A stretch of 9,888 nt of DNA. Origin: SURF-21 sp964462595. GTDB lineage: Bacteria > Actinomycetota > Geothermincolia > Geothermincolales > RBG-13-55-18. The stretch spans positions 1 to 9,888 of the forward strand of contig CAYWXM010000065.1 in the NCBI GenBank assembly GCA_964462595.1. The letters run 5' to 3'. A program made the translations under genes and the position numbers. Shown here in pieces: positions 1-7,679 of this stretch; position 1 is the stretch's first letter; every line of letters begins with the position of its first letter. Below the pieces are notes generated by a model. The model was not told the DNA's origin and did no database searches. It saw only the letters and a program-made list of their open reading frames with translations.

Positions 1-90
1 CTGGGGAAGTCAGGACTTGTCATGCCGGTAGCTGCGCCCTCCTCCTCTCGCACGGTATTCCCCGGCACGCAAGTCGCTGACCCCCAGGCC
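1..90. repeat. Long-hairpin repeat, left-end copy (lacks its first two bases)
   Basis: The right arm at 70-90 (CAAGTCGCTGACCCCCAGG plus CC) is the reverse complement of the left arm (GGCCTGGGG-AA-GTCAG-GACTTG), apart from a two-base bulge on one side and a one-base bulge on the other. The left arm is complete only in the copy at the other window end. The inner part adds a weaker CATGCCGG/CCGGCACG pairing. Bases 1-86 are identical to 9803-9888. No coding potential is credible. The ends (TGGGG...TGACCCCCA) resemble those of the other intergenic repeats here, so I read it as a member of a palindromic, probably mobile, repeat group. Confidence 0.75.
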
Positions 91-117
91 GGGGGGTCAG
101 GCCCGGAAATCGGCCGA
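88..117 (+). repeat. Short hairpin repeat, copy 1 (AAAT type)
   Basis: GCCGGGGGGTCAGGCCCGG followed by AAATCGGCCGA. The outer GGCCG/CGGCC and inner CCGGG/CCCGG pairings make it foldable. It directly abuts the long-hairpin repeat at 1-90. Seven further close copies occur in the window's intergenic DNA, all in this orientation. Confidence 0.8.
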
Positions 118-149
118 ACCCCTGCCAGCATCCAATCACCACAGACCTC

Positions 150-177
150 TTGTCGCCCTGCCATGGTAGAATATAGG
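150..177 (+). promoter_or_regulatory. Possible promoter of the repeat-protein gene
   Basis: TTGTCG (150-155), a 16-nt spacer and TATAGG (172-177) give a weak sigma-70-like promoter about 50 nt before the ATG at 232. TAGAAT at 167-172 is an alternative -10; the same GTAGAATA string lies about 60 nt before the helicase start. Neither has a good -35, so the call is tentative. Confidence 0.25.
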
Positions 178-231
178 AGTGCAGGGCAGGGCAACTTTAA
201 TGCGTGTCTTCAGGGATAAGGGGGGGTCTTC

Positions 232-3200
232 ATGCGTGCCGAGAGCGAGTTTGCCGGGTCACGGAAGAGCGGCATCAATGCCGCCCTAATCAAAGCCTCC
301 GTCGTAGCCTTATGCTTCATCCTGGCGCTCGGCGCCCTCGCGCACCTGGCCGGCCCGCGCCGGGCCGAGGCGTCAGCGCAGGAGTCCGCGGATACGTCCG
401 CGGCAGCGCCGGGAAACGTCCTCACCTGCGAGGATTCCAAGATATGGTACCTGGCCGAGGGCTACACCGGCGGCGAGTTCGACACCTGGGTGCTGGTGCA
501 GAACCCGGGCGAGGAGGACGCCGTGGTCACCCTGAGCTTCCAGCTCCCCCCGGGCACCGGCGCTGACCCCATAAGCTTCCCCCTGCCCGCGGGGACCAGG
601 CAGTCCATCAAGCTGGACAGCCTGCCGGGCCTCGAGGCGACGGACGTCTCCACCACGGTCACGGCCACCAGGCCGGTGGTGGCGGAGCGGGCCGTGTACT
701 TCAACTACAACGGCAAGCCGGGCGGGCATGACTCCATCGGGGTGAAGTACCCCTCCTGCGAGTGGTTCCTGGCCGAGGGCTACACCGGCGGCGACTTCGA
801 CACCTGGGTGCTGGTGCAGAACCCCGGCGCGGCGGACACCACCGTCACCCTCGACTTTCAGCTTCCCCCCGGCGCTTCCGCCCCCTCCCATACCCTTGAC
901 CTGCCCGCGGGCACGCGCAAGTCGGTCCACCTGGACGACCTCCCGGGCCTCGAGAGCACCGACGTCTCCGTGAAGGTGTCCAGCCCCATGTCGGTGGTGG
1001 CGGAGCGCGCCATGTACTTCGACTATCAGGGAAAGCGCGGGGGGCACAACTCCGCGGGGGTCACCCGCCCCTCCCTCAACTGGTACCTGGCCGAGGGCTA
1101 CACCGGGGGAGATTTCGATACCTGGGTGCTGGTGCAGAACCCGGGCACCGAGGCGGCCAACGTCACCCTCGACTTCCAGCTGCCGCCGGGCTCGTCCGCG
1201 CCCCCTTATTCCTTCCCGCTGGCGGCGGGGTCCAGGTTCAGCGTGCACCTGGACGACCTCCCCGGCCTCGCGTACACCGACGTCTCCACCACCGTGACGG
1301 CGAACAAGCCGGTGGTGGCGGAGCGCGCCATGTACTTCGACTACTACGGCAGGATGGACGGGCACGACTCCGCGGGCGCCATGCGGCCTGAGTGCGACTG
1401 GTACCTGGCCGAGGGCTACACCGGGGGAGCCTTCGACACCTGGGTGCTGGTGCAGAACCCGGGGACGGAAGACAAGCGGGTCACCCTGCACTTCCAGCTT
1501 CCCCCCGGCTCGGCGGCGGAACCCTACGCCTTCGACCTGCCCGCCGGGACCAGGATGTCCGTGAACCTCGACATCCTCCCGGGGCTGGGCGGCACCGACG
1601 TCTCCACCTGGGTGGACGCCGACGGGCCGGTAGTAGCGGAGCGCGCCGTTTACTTCGATTACGAGGGGCGCAGCGGCGGGCACTGCTCCATCGGGGCGCT
1701 GTACGAGCCCCCGCTCATCCCCGCCACCACCAAGGTGCTGGGCGAGGGCGAGATCAAGCTCCTGGAGGGCGTGGTGGAATCCGGCGACAGGTGGGTCGCG
1801 ACCTTTAACGGCAGCACTGCCGTACTTCAGGACCTCGCGGTGGGCGACGTCATTTTGAGCGATTCCCCCAACGCGCCGGCGGGCTTTTTGTACAAGATAA
1901 CCGCGGTCGACCGCGGCGGCGGCAAGACCGCCCTCACCGTGGTCTCCGCCGGGCTGGAGGAGGCTATCTGGCGGGGCAACATCTCGCTATCGGGGAGCCA
2001 GGTCGCGGGGGCCTCGGCGGCGGACGTCTTCAATACCGCTTCCCTGGTACACTTCGACGAGACCATCAGCGTCAACGAGAGTGTAGGGACCGGTGGCAAT
2101 TACGTGAACCTCACCGGCTCCGTCAGAATAGTGCTGGACCTCGACTTCTCCGTCGTCATAGACTACACGGCGCCCAGTGTGGAATGGAAGACGAAGTACG
2201 CACACGGCATCCCCTACGCGAAGGTGCCCGTCGTAACCCCGCCCTCGGCGGAGCTGAAAAACGTGGCCTTCGGAGTGTCCTTCACCGAAACGGTGACTGT
2301 AGACGCCGCCGTTCACGGCGACTTCAGCGCGAACGAGTTCGTAAAGACCCTCCCCGGCACCAAGATTCAGTTTGCGAGGATCAAGTTATTGGTTGGGGGG
2401 GTGTTCCCCGTATGGCTTACCCCATACATCCAGCTGGCTGTGGGGGTGGACGGGAACATCGACCTGGGGGTGACCGCGGGGGTGACCCAGACCGCAACCA
2501 TCGCCACCGGCTGCGCCTGGAACTGCGCTTCGGGCTGGTCGACCAGCGACAGTTTGAGCCATTCCTTCGAGATCAGGCCCCCGCAGCTTTCGGGCACATT
2601 CACCGCGTCTGACTGCACCTTCTCAATGGGGCCCCAGGTGGGGTTGCTCCTCTACGACGTCGTGGGCCCCTACGTCAACATCATGCCCGGCGAGAGGATA
2701 ACCCTGGACCCGAACACCGCCAACCCTGGCCATCCCCTGATGGCGCTGTACGCCACCCTGGATCTCGACATCGGGGTGAAGTTCGGCATCGAGGTGGGCA
2801 TCTTGAGCTGGAACTGGACCTACTGGCTGGTGGACGAGAAATTCCGCATCTACGAATTGGACCTGCTGCTGGCAAAAACCGTGCGCATATACAGCCTCGC
2901 GCCGATTAAGGGGGCAGTGGGCTCGGAGGTCACCGTGAACGGGGTAAATTTCGGGGGCTCGCGCGAGAACGGCTCATACGTGTCCTTCGGCGGCAAGCCG
3001 GCGACGGAATATACGGCGTGGGGCGACGGCACCATCAAGTGCAAGGTGCCCGCGGGCATCTACGGCACGGTGAACTTGAGCGTCACGCGCATCTTCCACA
3101 AGTGGGGCCCGTTGCAGATTAAGACCACCTCCAACGCCAAGCCCTTCGAGGTGGTCAGCCTGCCCGAGCAGCAGCAGGCGATACGCGACTGGATGACCTC

Positions 3201-3414
3201 CCAGGGGATAGACCCGGACGGCTGGGTGTACAGTCGGCACGTGACCAGCCTCAGCGACCCCTCCTGGGCACTCTTCGACTACCAGAGGTTCGAGGGCATG
3301 GCGCACATGTGGTTACTGCTGCACTTCAGCGATGGGGCATGGCACGTGGTGCACGCCGAGCAAAACACCTTCAACCCGTATGACTACGGCGCCCCCGCCG
3401 ACCTCCACTTCTAG
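232..3414 (+). CDS. Exported repeat protein with four 106-residue repeats and an IPT/TIG-like domain
   Basis: Seen: 1060 residues from an ATG preceded by a G-rich stretch (AAGGGGGGG, about 6 nt upstream). After a basic N-terminus, residues 18-41 are hydrophobic and are followed by AEASAQ, which fits a signal peptide cut near residue 49 or a membrane anchor. Four tandem repeats start at W72, W178, W284 and W390, exactly 106 residues apart. Each begins W(Y/F)LAEGYTGG.FDTWVLVQNPG and ends near VVAERA.YF.Y.G...GH. Residues 500-880 are rich in predicted beta strand; the part containing FNGSTAVLQDLAVGDVILSD resembles a domain seen in other bacterial surface proteins. Residues 885-975 look like an IPT/TIG immunoglobulin-like fold (PIKGAVGSEVTVNGVNFG). 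The last 80 residues are unrecognised. No sortase motif or C-terminal anchor is visible. The role is unknown; a cell-surface or secreted adhesive or structural protein is the likeliest. It is monocistronic, and the next gene is convergent. Confidence 0.9.
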   Translation: MRAESEFAGSRKSGINAALIKASVVALCFILALGALAHLAGPRRAEASAQESADTSAAAPGNVLTCEDSKIWYLAEGYTGGEFDTWVLVQNPGEEDAVVTLSFQLPPGTGADPISFPLPAGTRQSIKLDSLPGLEATDVSTTVTATRPVVAERAVYFNYNGKPGGHDSIGVKYPSCEWFLAEGYTGGDFDTWVLVQNPGAADTTVTLDFQLPPGASAPSHTLDLPAGTRKSVHLDDLPGLESTDVSVKVSSPMSVVAERAMYFDYQGKRGGHNSAGVTRPSLNWYLAEGYTGGDFDTWVLVQNPGTEAANVTLDFQLPPGSSAPPYSFPLAAGSRFSVHLDDLPGLAYTDVSTTVTANKPVVAERAMYFDYYGRMDGHDSAGAMRPECDWYLAEGYTGGAFDTWVLVQNPGTEDKRVTLHFQLPPGSAAEPYAFDLPAGTRMSVNLDILPGLGGTDVSTWVDADGPVVAERAVYFDYEGRSGGHCSIGALYEPPLIPATTKVLGEGEIKLLEGVVESGDRWVATFNGSTAVLQDLAVGDVILSDSPNAPAGFLYKITAVDRGGGKTALTVVSAGLEEAIWRGNISLSGSQVAGASAADVFNTASLVHFDETISVNESVGTGGNYVNLTGSVRIVLDLDFSVVIDYTAPSVEWKTKYAHGIPYAKVPVVTPPSAELKNVAFGVSFTETVTVDAAVHGDFSANEFVKTLPGTKIQFARIKLLVGGVFPVWLTPYIQLAVGVDGNIDLGVTAGVTQTATIATGCAWNCASGWSTSDSLSHSFEIRPPQLSGTFTASDCTFSMGPQVGLLLYDVVGPYVNIMPGERITLDPNTANPGHPLMALYATLDLDIGVKFGIEVGILSWNWTYWLVDEKFRIYELDLLLAKTVRIYSLAPIKGAVGSEVTVNGVNFGGSRENGSYVSFGGKPATEYTAWGDGTIKCKVPAGIYGTVNLSVTRIFHKWGPLQIKTTSNAKPFEVVSLPEQQQAIRDWMTSQGIDPDGWVYSRHVTSLSDPSWALFDYQRFEGMAHMWLLLHFSDGAWHVVHAEQNTFNPYDYGAPADLHF
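445..1716 (+). repeat. Four in-frame 318-nt coding repeats
   Basis: The units begin at 445, 763, 1081 and 1399, exactly 318 nt apart, with no indels between unit starts. The first about 65 nt of each unit (gccgagggctacaccgg through gtgctggtgcagaaccc) is nearly identical at the DNA level, while the middle of each unit diverges more. This suggests duplication followed by selection or gene conversion on the conserved block. Copy number may vary between strains and may be misassembled. Confidence 0.9.
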
Positions 3415-3420
3415 GGGTTC

Positions 3421-3450
3421 GGCCTGGGGGTCACGCCCGGAAATCGGCCG
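3421..3450 (+). repeat. Short hairpin repeat, copy 2 (AAAT type, GGCCT variant)
   Basis: GGCCTGGGGGTCACGCCCGG followed by AAATCGGCCG, starting 7 nt after the stop codon of the repeat-protein gene. It has the same core as copy 1 but a GGCCT left arm, which pairs less well with CGGCC. There is no T-tract, so I do not call it a terminator, although a stem here could protect the 3' end of the mRNA. Confidence 0.75.
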
Positions 3451-3461
3451 GCGGCAGGGGA

Positions 3462-3605
3462 GGCCGGGGGGTCACGCCCGGCCTCCGGCCTTTGGTTCAC
3501 CTACCAGCCACCGGGGGTCAGGCCCGCACATTGCCACATGACTTTGCGGCCTGGTAGCGGGTAGAAACCTCTTTGAGTCATGTGGAATGTGTAGGCGCTG
3601 ACCCC
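3462..3605 (+). repeat. Composite repeat: short hairpin (CTCC type) plus 93-nt long hairpin, copy A
   Basis: It consists of a short hairpin at 3462-3490 (GGCCGGGGGGTCACGCCCGG then CCTCCGGCC), a linker containing TTTGGTT and CCAGCCACC, and a long hairpin at 3513-3605. The long hairpin has outer arms GGGGTCAG/CTGACCCC. Its inner arms are CACATTGCCACATGACT and AGTCATGTGGAATGTG, perfect apart from one bulged G. The long hairpin matches 7733-7825 at 92 of 93 positions. It is non-coding and palindromic and has no transposase of its own, so a non-autonomous element is likely. Confidence 0.85.
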
Positions 3606-3609
3606 TTCC

Positions 3610-3638
3610 GGCCGGGGGGTCAGGCCCGGCTTCCGGCC
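3610..3638 (+). repeat. Short hairpin repeat, copy 4 (CTTCC type)
   Basis: GGCCGGGGGGTCAGGCCCGG followed by CTTCCGGCC, with GGCCGG/CCGGCC outer arms. It begins 5 nt after the long hairpin copy A. The following 3639-3662 (TTTGCCTCCCCCACCACC...) resembles a diverged form of the linker that precedes long hairpins elsewhere, but no long hairpin follows. Confidence 0.75.
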
Positions 3639-3674
3639 TTTGCCTCCCCCACCACCATCCACCGCTCTCAGACG

Positions 3675-3808
3675 GGGGTCGTATCTTCGTTTTTCGGAAA
3701 AGCCGTGTGCTTACCCGGCCCTCTGTTTCAACGGAGCGTGTCAAGGCGGGGGCACTTGGCCGGCTCCTTCAATGACTCGAACAAACCGAGAAACGAAGAT
3801 ACGACCCC
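3675..3808. mobile_element. 134-nt MITE-like element with 23-nt terminal inverted repeats
   Basis: The left end 3675-3697 begins GGGGTCGTATCTTCGTTTTT. The right end 3786-3808 is its inverse complement at 22 of 23 positions. The 88-nt interior has no gene. A third end of the same family lies at 7550-7572. No clear target-site duplication is visible. The right end is 7 nt past the helicase stop codon (3816-3818), so the element occupies the space just downstream of that gene. Size, perfect-looking ends and lack of coding content fit a non-autonomous transposable element. Confidence 0.75.
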
Positions 3809-3815
3809 TTAGGCG

Positions 3816-6800
3816 CTAACCGCCTTCGCGCAGGGCGAACATCTCCTTCAGCTCCCGGTCGGACAGTTCGGTGATCCACTTCTCCCCCGCCGACACGGTC
3901 AGTTCCGCCAGTTCCCGCTTGCCTCGCATCATCTCGTCTATCCTCTCCTCGAAGGTATTGAGGGTGATGAGGCGGTGAACGTAGACGTTGCGCTCCTGGC
4001 CGATGCGGTAAGTGCGGTCGGTGGCCTGCTCCTCCACGGCGGGATTCCACCACAGGTCGTAGTGGATGACGTTGCTGGCCGCGGTGAGGTTAAGGCCCGT
4101 CCCGCCTGCTCTGAGCGAGACCACCATGATGGCATGGTCCCTTCCCTCCTGGTACTCGCGCACCATCTCGTCCCGCTTCCTGCGGGGGACTCCACCGTGG
4201 AAGAAAAGGGCTTTCTCGCCCAGCTCCGCCTCGAACATCCCCAGCAGGATCTCCCCCATCTCCACGTACTGGGTGAAGACGAGGGCCTTTTCCCCCGCCG
4301 CGAGGATATTCTCGAGCAGCGAGACGGCACGGGCGGCTTTGCCCGACAGGCGCGCCTCCGCCCGGCCCTTCTTTGCGAACAGCACCGGGTGGTCGCACAC
4401 CTGCTTGAGCGAGGTTATCAGCTTGAGGATAAGGCCCCGCCGCTGCATCCCCTCGCTGCATTCGATGACGCGCATGGCGTCCTCCACCACGCGCTGATAG
4501 AGGGCGGCCTGCTCCCCGGTGAGGTAGCAGTACTCCTCGGCGGTTATCTTGTCGGGCAGGTCGGTGATGACTTTCTTATCGGACTTGAGCCGCCGCATGA
4601 TGAAGGGGGCGGTAACCCTCTTCAAACGCTCGATGCGCTCCGCGTCCCGGTACTTCTCGATGGGGGCGGCATAGTCCCTGTGGAAGGATTCGAGGGAGCC
4701 GAGGTAGCCCGGGTTGAGGAAGTCGAAGATGCTCCACAGCTCGCCCAGGTGGTTCTCCACGGGGGTCCCGCTGAGGGCGACGCGGACGTCGGCCCTTACC
4801 GCCTTCACCGCCCTGGCCTGGTCCGTGCGCGGGTTCTTTATGTTCTGGGCCTCGTCCGCGATGAGCACGCCCCACCGCCTGGCCTTGAATCTCTCCAGGT
4901 CCCGCCGCAGGATGCCGTAAGTGGTGATCACCAGGTCCACGCCCCTGGTCGACAGGCGGCGATCCGTCCCGTGGTAGATCGAGGCGCGCAGGGAAGGGGC
5001 GAACCTCTCCAACTCCTTGTGCCAGTTGCCCGCCACCGTGGTGGGGCAGACCACCAAGGCCGGGTGCTTACCCCCCTTCCCCTCCCTGAGCTTCAGCACG
5101 AGGGCGATGGCCTGCACCGTCTTCCCCAACCCCATGTCGTCCGCGAGGCAGGAGCCGAGCCCCCTCACCGCGTTGGCGTGCAGCCAGCCGAAGCCCCTCT
5201 CCTGGTAGGGCCTCAAGTCGCCACGGAGGCCCGCCGGGGTTTTTGCCTTATCCGCCCGCGCCAGCTTCTTCAGCCATGCCGCAAGGGCTCGATCGGCGTT
5301 GAGGGCTATGCCGTCCTTCTCCCCCGCCAGGGCCCAGTGCAGGAACTCCAGGGGAGACGGGACCGGCGGAGGTTTGGACATCTTCTCGAGCAGCCTGCCG
5401 GCCTCTTCGGGGGAGAGCAGCACGTAGCCGTCCTTGAACCTCACCACGCCCTCGGCGGACCGCGCAAGCTCCATGAACTCCTCGCGTGAGATGGCCGCGT
5501 CCCCCAGGGATACCTCCCAGTCGAAGCGCAGCATCTCGCGCAGGGAAAGATAGGTGACGCTCTTGCCTCCGCCCTTCGCCGTGGCGCGTAAGGCCAGCCT
5601 GGGGGTGAGCAGCCTGGCCAGCTCCCGGGGGAGCACCAGCCTTATGCCCAGGATGCCCAGGAGCGTTGAATGGCGGGTAAGCAGGCCGGCCATCTCATCC
5701 GGCCCGATCACCGCGCTCATCACGCCCCGCGAGTTGAGGATGTCGTGCAACTGCGGGAGGTATTCGCCGGCGATGGCGATCTGCCGCGACAGGTCGTGCT
5801 TTACGCGCTGGGCCGGGCGAGAGAAGACCTCCCCCTCGGCGGCGAAGACCTCGGCGAGGGAGGCCATGGGCGCCAGCGGGTCGTCGCGGTCCTCCACGTC
5901 CAGGTGCAGGCCGAAGGCCTCGTCGCCGGCGACCTCTATCCTGATAACCGGGGATACGGCCTTTCCCCGGATGTGCAGCCTCTCCAGCCAGTTGGCCACG
6001 CTTAGCGCCGTGCGCCTTTCCTCGAACCTCGCGGGCAGGTAGATCTCTCCCCGGAAAAAAGCCCGCGCCAGCTTGTCCGCGGCGCGGCTTTCCGGCACGG
6101 CCGAGAAACGGCGCACTATGCGGTCCAGGAACAGGGCGACGAGATGGCGGGCCGAGCCCGGGGCCAGGACGGCCTTACCCTTTCTGCGGTATGCCAGGTT
6201 CGCCGGGATAAGGGACTCCAGGGTGCCCAGCGCGCGTTTGACCATCTCGTCCTGCACGAGGGGGATGTATCTCACGCGGAATGCCCCGGCGCCGCCTTCC
6301 GGGACCTCCCCGGCAGCGGCGGCGGGGGCCACCTCGGGGACGAAGGATGAGGTACGCGCCAGCGACAGGGCTATGGCGCCCGCGACGCACAGCGCGCGGG
6401 AGGAGGGCGAATAGCGCGCGAGGTCCGTCTCCACCGGGAGGGCGAGGAACAAATCGAGCAGCGGATCGGCATCCAGCCTGATGCCCCCGCGCGGGAAGAG
6501 CCGCAGCCCGCCATCGGCAACCACCGGCAGGTTTCTCCTCGCCGGCCGTGGATCGCAGGCTTCCGGGGTGGCGGCCGAGATCATCCTTGCGATATGCCGC
6601 GGCTCGGGGGAATTATCGCGATCCAGGGCGATGAAGAAGGTGTTGCGTTCGCCGTCGAGCAGAAGGTAGAAGTCCGCGCCGCGCAGGGAGGGGAAATCCT
6701 CGACGATTTCCGGCGATTCCGCCGCCTCGGCCACCGACGCGTATGCGTCCCGCATCACCCGCTTGAAGTCCCCGCCCTCCCAGAACAGGGGAGCGTCCTG

Positions 6801-7469
6801 GAGCAGGGAGAAGACGCCCTCCAGGTCCAGCCGGGGGAAAGAGAGGTCGAGGTCGATCCACTCCGACGGGGCCGGCGACACCCGCGCCTCGCTATGAGGG
6901 ACGAAGGCTGTTTCTTCCCGCTGGGCCGCGACCTCCGCGTCCTCGGGAAGCATCCCCGCCGCCTCGCGCAGGGCGGTGGTGGATACGCCGCGCAGGTTGA
7001 AGACGATGAAGGGGTCCTTGTCTATCTCGTTGGCGACGATGTAATAGACCGCCGCGAGGTGCTTGCAGGGATTGGCCCAGTCGGGGCATGAACAGCGTGC
7101 TTCCAGCTCTTTCCAGGACCGGGGAAAGAGCGAGATCCCCGCGCCCTCGAGCATATCCAGCATACGCTGGGGGAGCCTCCCCAGGCTCAACTCGGTGGCT
7201 ATGGCGGGGTTGGAGGCAACGAGCAGTCTGGTCTTGGAGATCTCGGAGGGGGTGAAAGGCTCGAGCCTGAAACCGACCTTGTAGGGCCTGGGGCGGGTGC
7301 CCTGTACCAGCGCCCTCACCGACCCTTCCTCCATGCGTATCTCGAGCACGCTGCCGTTGCGGGCGTAGCGCCGGCCGCGGGGGAGGCGGTTGGTGTCGCG
7401 ATCGATCCTCTCCATCGCCTTCACCCATGCGTTCCCCCACCAGGTGCGGCCGAATGACATCCTGGGCAA
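3816..7469 (-). CDS. SWIM zinc-finger / Snf2-family ATP-dependent helicase fusion
   Basis: This is a superfamily 2 Snf2-type DNA translocase, expected to use ATP to track along duplex DNA or remodel bound proteins. Residue numbers are from the TTG at 7469 (1217 residues). FGRTWWGNAW at 6-15 is typical of bacterial SWIM proteins. A SWIM finger follows (C126, C128, C135, H137 in CxCx6CxH). About 600 residues of Snf2-associated linker come next. The helicase core carries Walker A DDMGLGKT (777-784), DEAQ box (872-875), SGTPVEN (900-906), SLRAGGTGLNL (1118-1128) and DRTYRIGQ (1151-1158). All key motifs are present and the reading frame is intact. I chose the TTG because AAGGAG sits 8 nt upstream; an ATG at 7460 would be too far (17 nt), and a TTG at 7517 has no properly spaced ribosome site. 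It is monocistronic. A role in DNA repair, transcription recovery or defence is possible; no partner gene indicates which. Confidence 0.93.
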   Translation of the reverse strand: MPRMSFGRTWWGNAWVKAMERIDRDTNRLPRGRRYARNGSVLEIRMEEGSVRALVQGTRPRPYKVGFRLEPFTPSEISKTRLLVASNPAIATELSLGRLPQRMLDMLEGAGISLFPRSWKELEARCSCPDWANPCKHLAAVYYIVANEIDKDPFIVFNLRGVSTTALREAAGMLPEDAEVAAQREETAFVPHSEARVSPAPSEWIDLDLSFPRLDLEGVFSLLQDAPLFWEGGDFKRVMRDAYASVAEAAESPEIVEDFPSLRGADFYLLLDGERNTFFIALDRDNSPEPRHIARMISAATPEACDPRPARRNLPVVADGGLRLFPRGGIRLDADPLLDLFLALPVETDLARYSPSSRALCVAGAIALSLARTSSFVPEVAPAAAAGEVPEGGAGAFRVRYIPLVQDEMVKRALGTLESLIPANLAYRRKGKAVLAPGSARHLVALFLDRIVRRFSAVPESRAADKLARAFFRGEIYLPARFEERRTALSVANWLERLHIRGKAVSPVIRIEVAGDEAFGLHLDVEDRDDPLAPMASLAEVFAAEGEVFSRPAQRVKHDLSRQIAIAGEYLPQLHDILNSRGVMSAVIGPDEMAGLLTRHSTLLGILGIRLVLPRELARLLTPRLALRATAKGGGKSVTYLSLREMLRFDWEVSLGDAAISREEFMELARSAEGVVRFKDGYVLLSPEEAGRLLEKMSKPPPVPSPLEFLHWALAGEKDGIALNADRALAAWLKKLARADKAKTPAGLRGDLRPYQERGFGWLHANAVRGLGSCLADDMGLGKTVQAIALVLKLREGKGGKHPALVVCPTTVAGNWHKELERFAPSLRASIYHGTDRRLSTRGVDLVITTYGILRRDLERFKARRWGVLIADEAQNIKNPRTDQARAVKAVRADVRVALSGTPVENHLGELWSIFDFLNPGYLGSLESFHRDYAAPIEKYRDAERIERLKRVTAPFIMRRLKSDKKVITDLPDKITAEEYCYLTGEQAALYQRVVEDAMRVIECSEGMQRRGLILKLITSLKQVCDHPVLFAKKGRAEARLSGKAARAVSLLENILAAGEKALVFTQYVEMGEILLGMFEAELGEKALFFHGGVPRRKRDEMVREYQEGRDHAIMVVSLRAGGTGLNLTAASNVIHYDLWWNPAVEEQATDRTYRIGQERNVYVHRLITLNTFEERIDEMMRGKRELAELTVSAGEKWITELSDRELKEMFALREGG

Positions 7470-7491
7470 AACGCTGTCTCCTTTGCGCCTT

Positions 7492-7515
7492 CGCGGTACC
7501 ACCGCGGTACCACCC
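7492..7515 (-). promoter_or_regulatory. Tandem T-box-like motif in the helicase leader
   Basis: On the minus strand the leader reads GGGTGGTACCGCG with a second GGTGGTACCGC directly adjoining: two perfect 11-nt direct repeats (7493-7503 and 7504-7514). The string matches the conserved T-box of tRNA-sensing leaders, in which UGGN pairs with the uncharged tRNA 3' end. No stem I, specifier loop or terminator is recognisable, and the DNA further upstream is filled by mobile-type repeats. A relic of a T-box leader or a coincidental palindromic duplication is more likely than a working riboswitch. Confidence 0.35.
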
Positions 7516-7530
7516 AATCCTCAGCAACTT

Positions 7531-7536
7531 ATTCTA
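7531..7536 (-). promoter_or_regulatory. Possible -10 element of the helicase gene
   Basis: TAGAAT on the minus strand, in GCGTAGAATAAG, lies 62 nt before the TTG start. It fits TAnnnT, but no convincing -35 is found 16-18 nt upstream, where the 7550-7572 repeat end begins. Confidence 0.25.
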
Positions 7537-7549
7537 CGCTAACGGGGAT

Positions 7550-7572
7550 GGGGCCGTATCTTCGTTTTTCGG
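7550..7572 (+). repeat. Solo end of the 134-nt element family
   Basis: GGGGCCGTATCTTCGTTTTT plus CGG matches the left end at 3675-3697 at 22 of 23 positions. No matching right end follows within the next 300 nt, so this is a truncated copy. Together with 3786-3808 it forms a 23-nt inverted pair around the helicase gene, with the GGGG tips facing the gene. Confidence 0.75.
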
Positions 7573-7582
7573 TTATGCGTTC

Positions 7583-7675
7583 GGCCGGGGGGTCACGCCC
7601 GGCTTCCGGCCTTTGGTTGTTAACCACCAGCCACCGGGGTCAGGCCCGCACATTGCCACATGACTTTGCGGCCTT
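7583..7675 (+). repeat. Composite repeat, truncated (copy B: short hairpin plus left half of long hairpin)
   Basis: A short hairpin of CTTCC type (7583-7611), a linker with GGTTGTTAACC, and the left half of the long hairpin (7636-7673). It stops at GCGGCCTT, where the next short hairpin begins. It is nearly identical to 7680-7771, giving a 97/98-nt direct repeat. The right arm is missing, so it cannot form the full stem. Confidence 0.8.
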
Positions 7676-7679
7676 GTTC

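Noticed and set aside
373..1683. 436-residue open frame on the minus strand
   Set aside because: It lies opposite the well-supported repeat protein and its repetitive sequence is the mirror of those coding repeats. It is a high-GC shadow frame.
3513..3605. Possible retron or structured regulatory RNA
   Set aside because: The strong stem is suggestive, but there is no reverse transcriptase, and the sequence is duplicated at unrelated sites like a mobile repeat.
3975..5489. 504-residue open frame on the plus strand
   Set aside because: It runs antisense to the helicase core, whose motifs are unmistakable. The composition is low-complexity and no family is recognisable.
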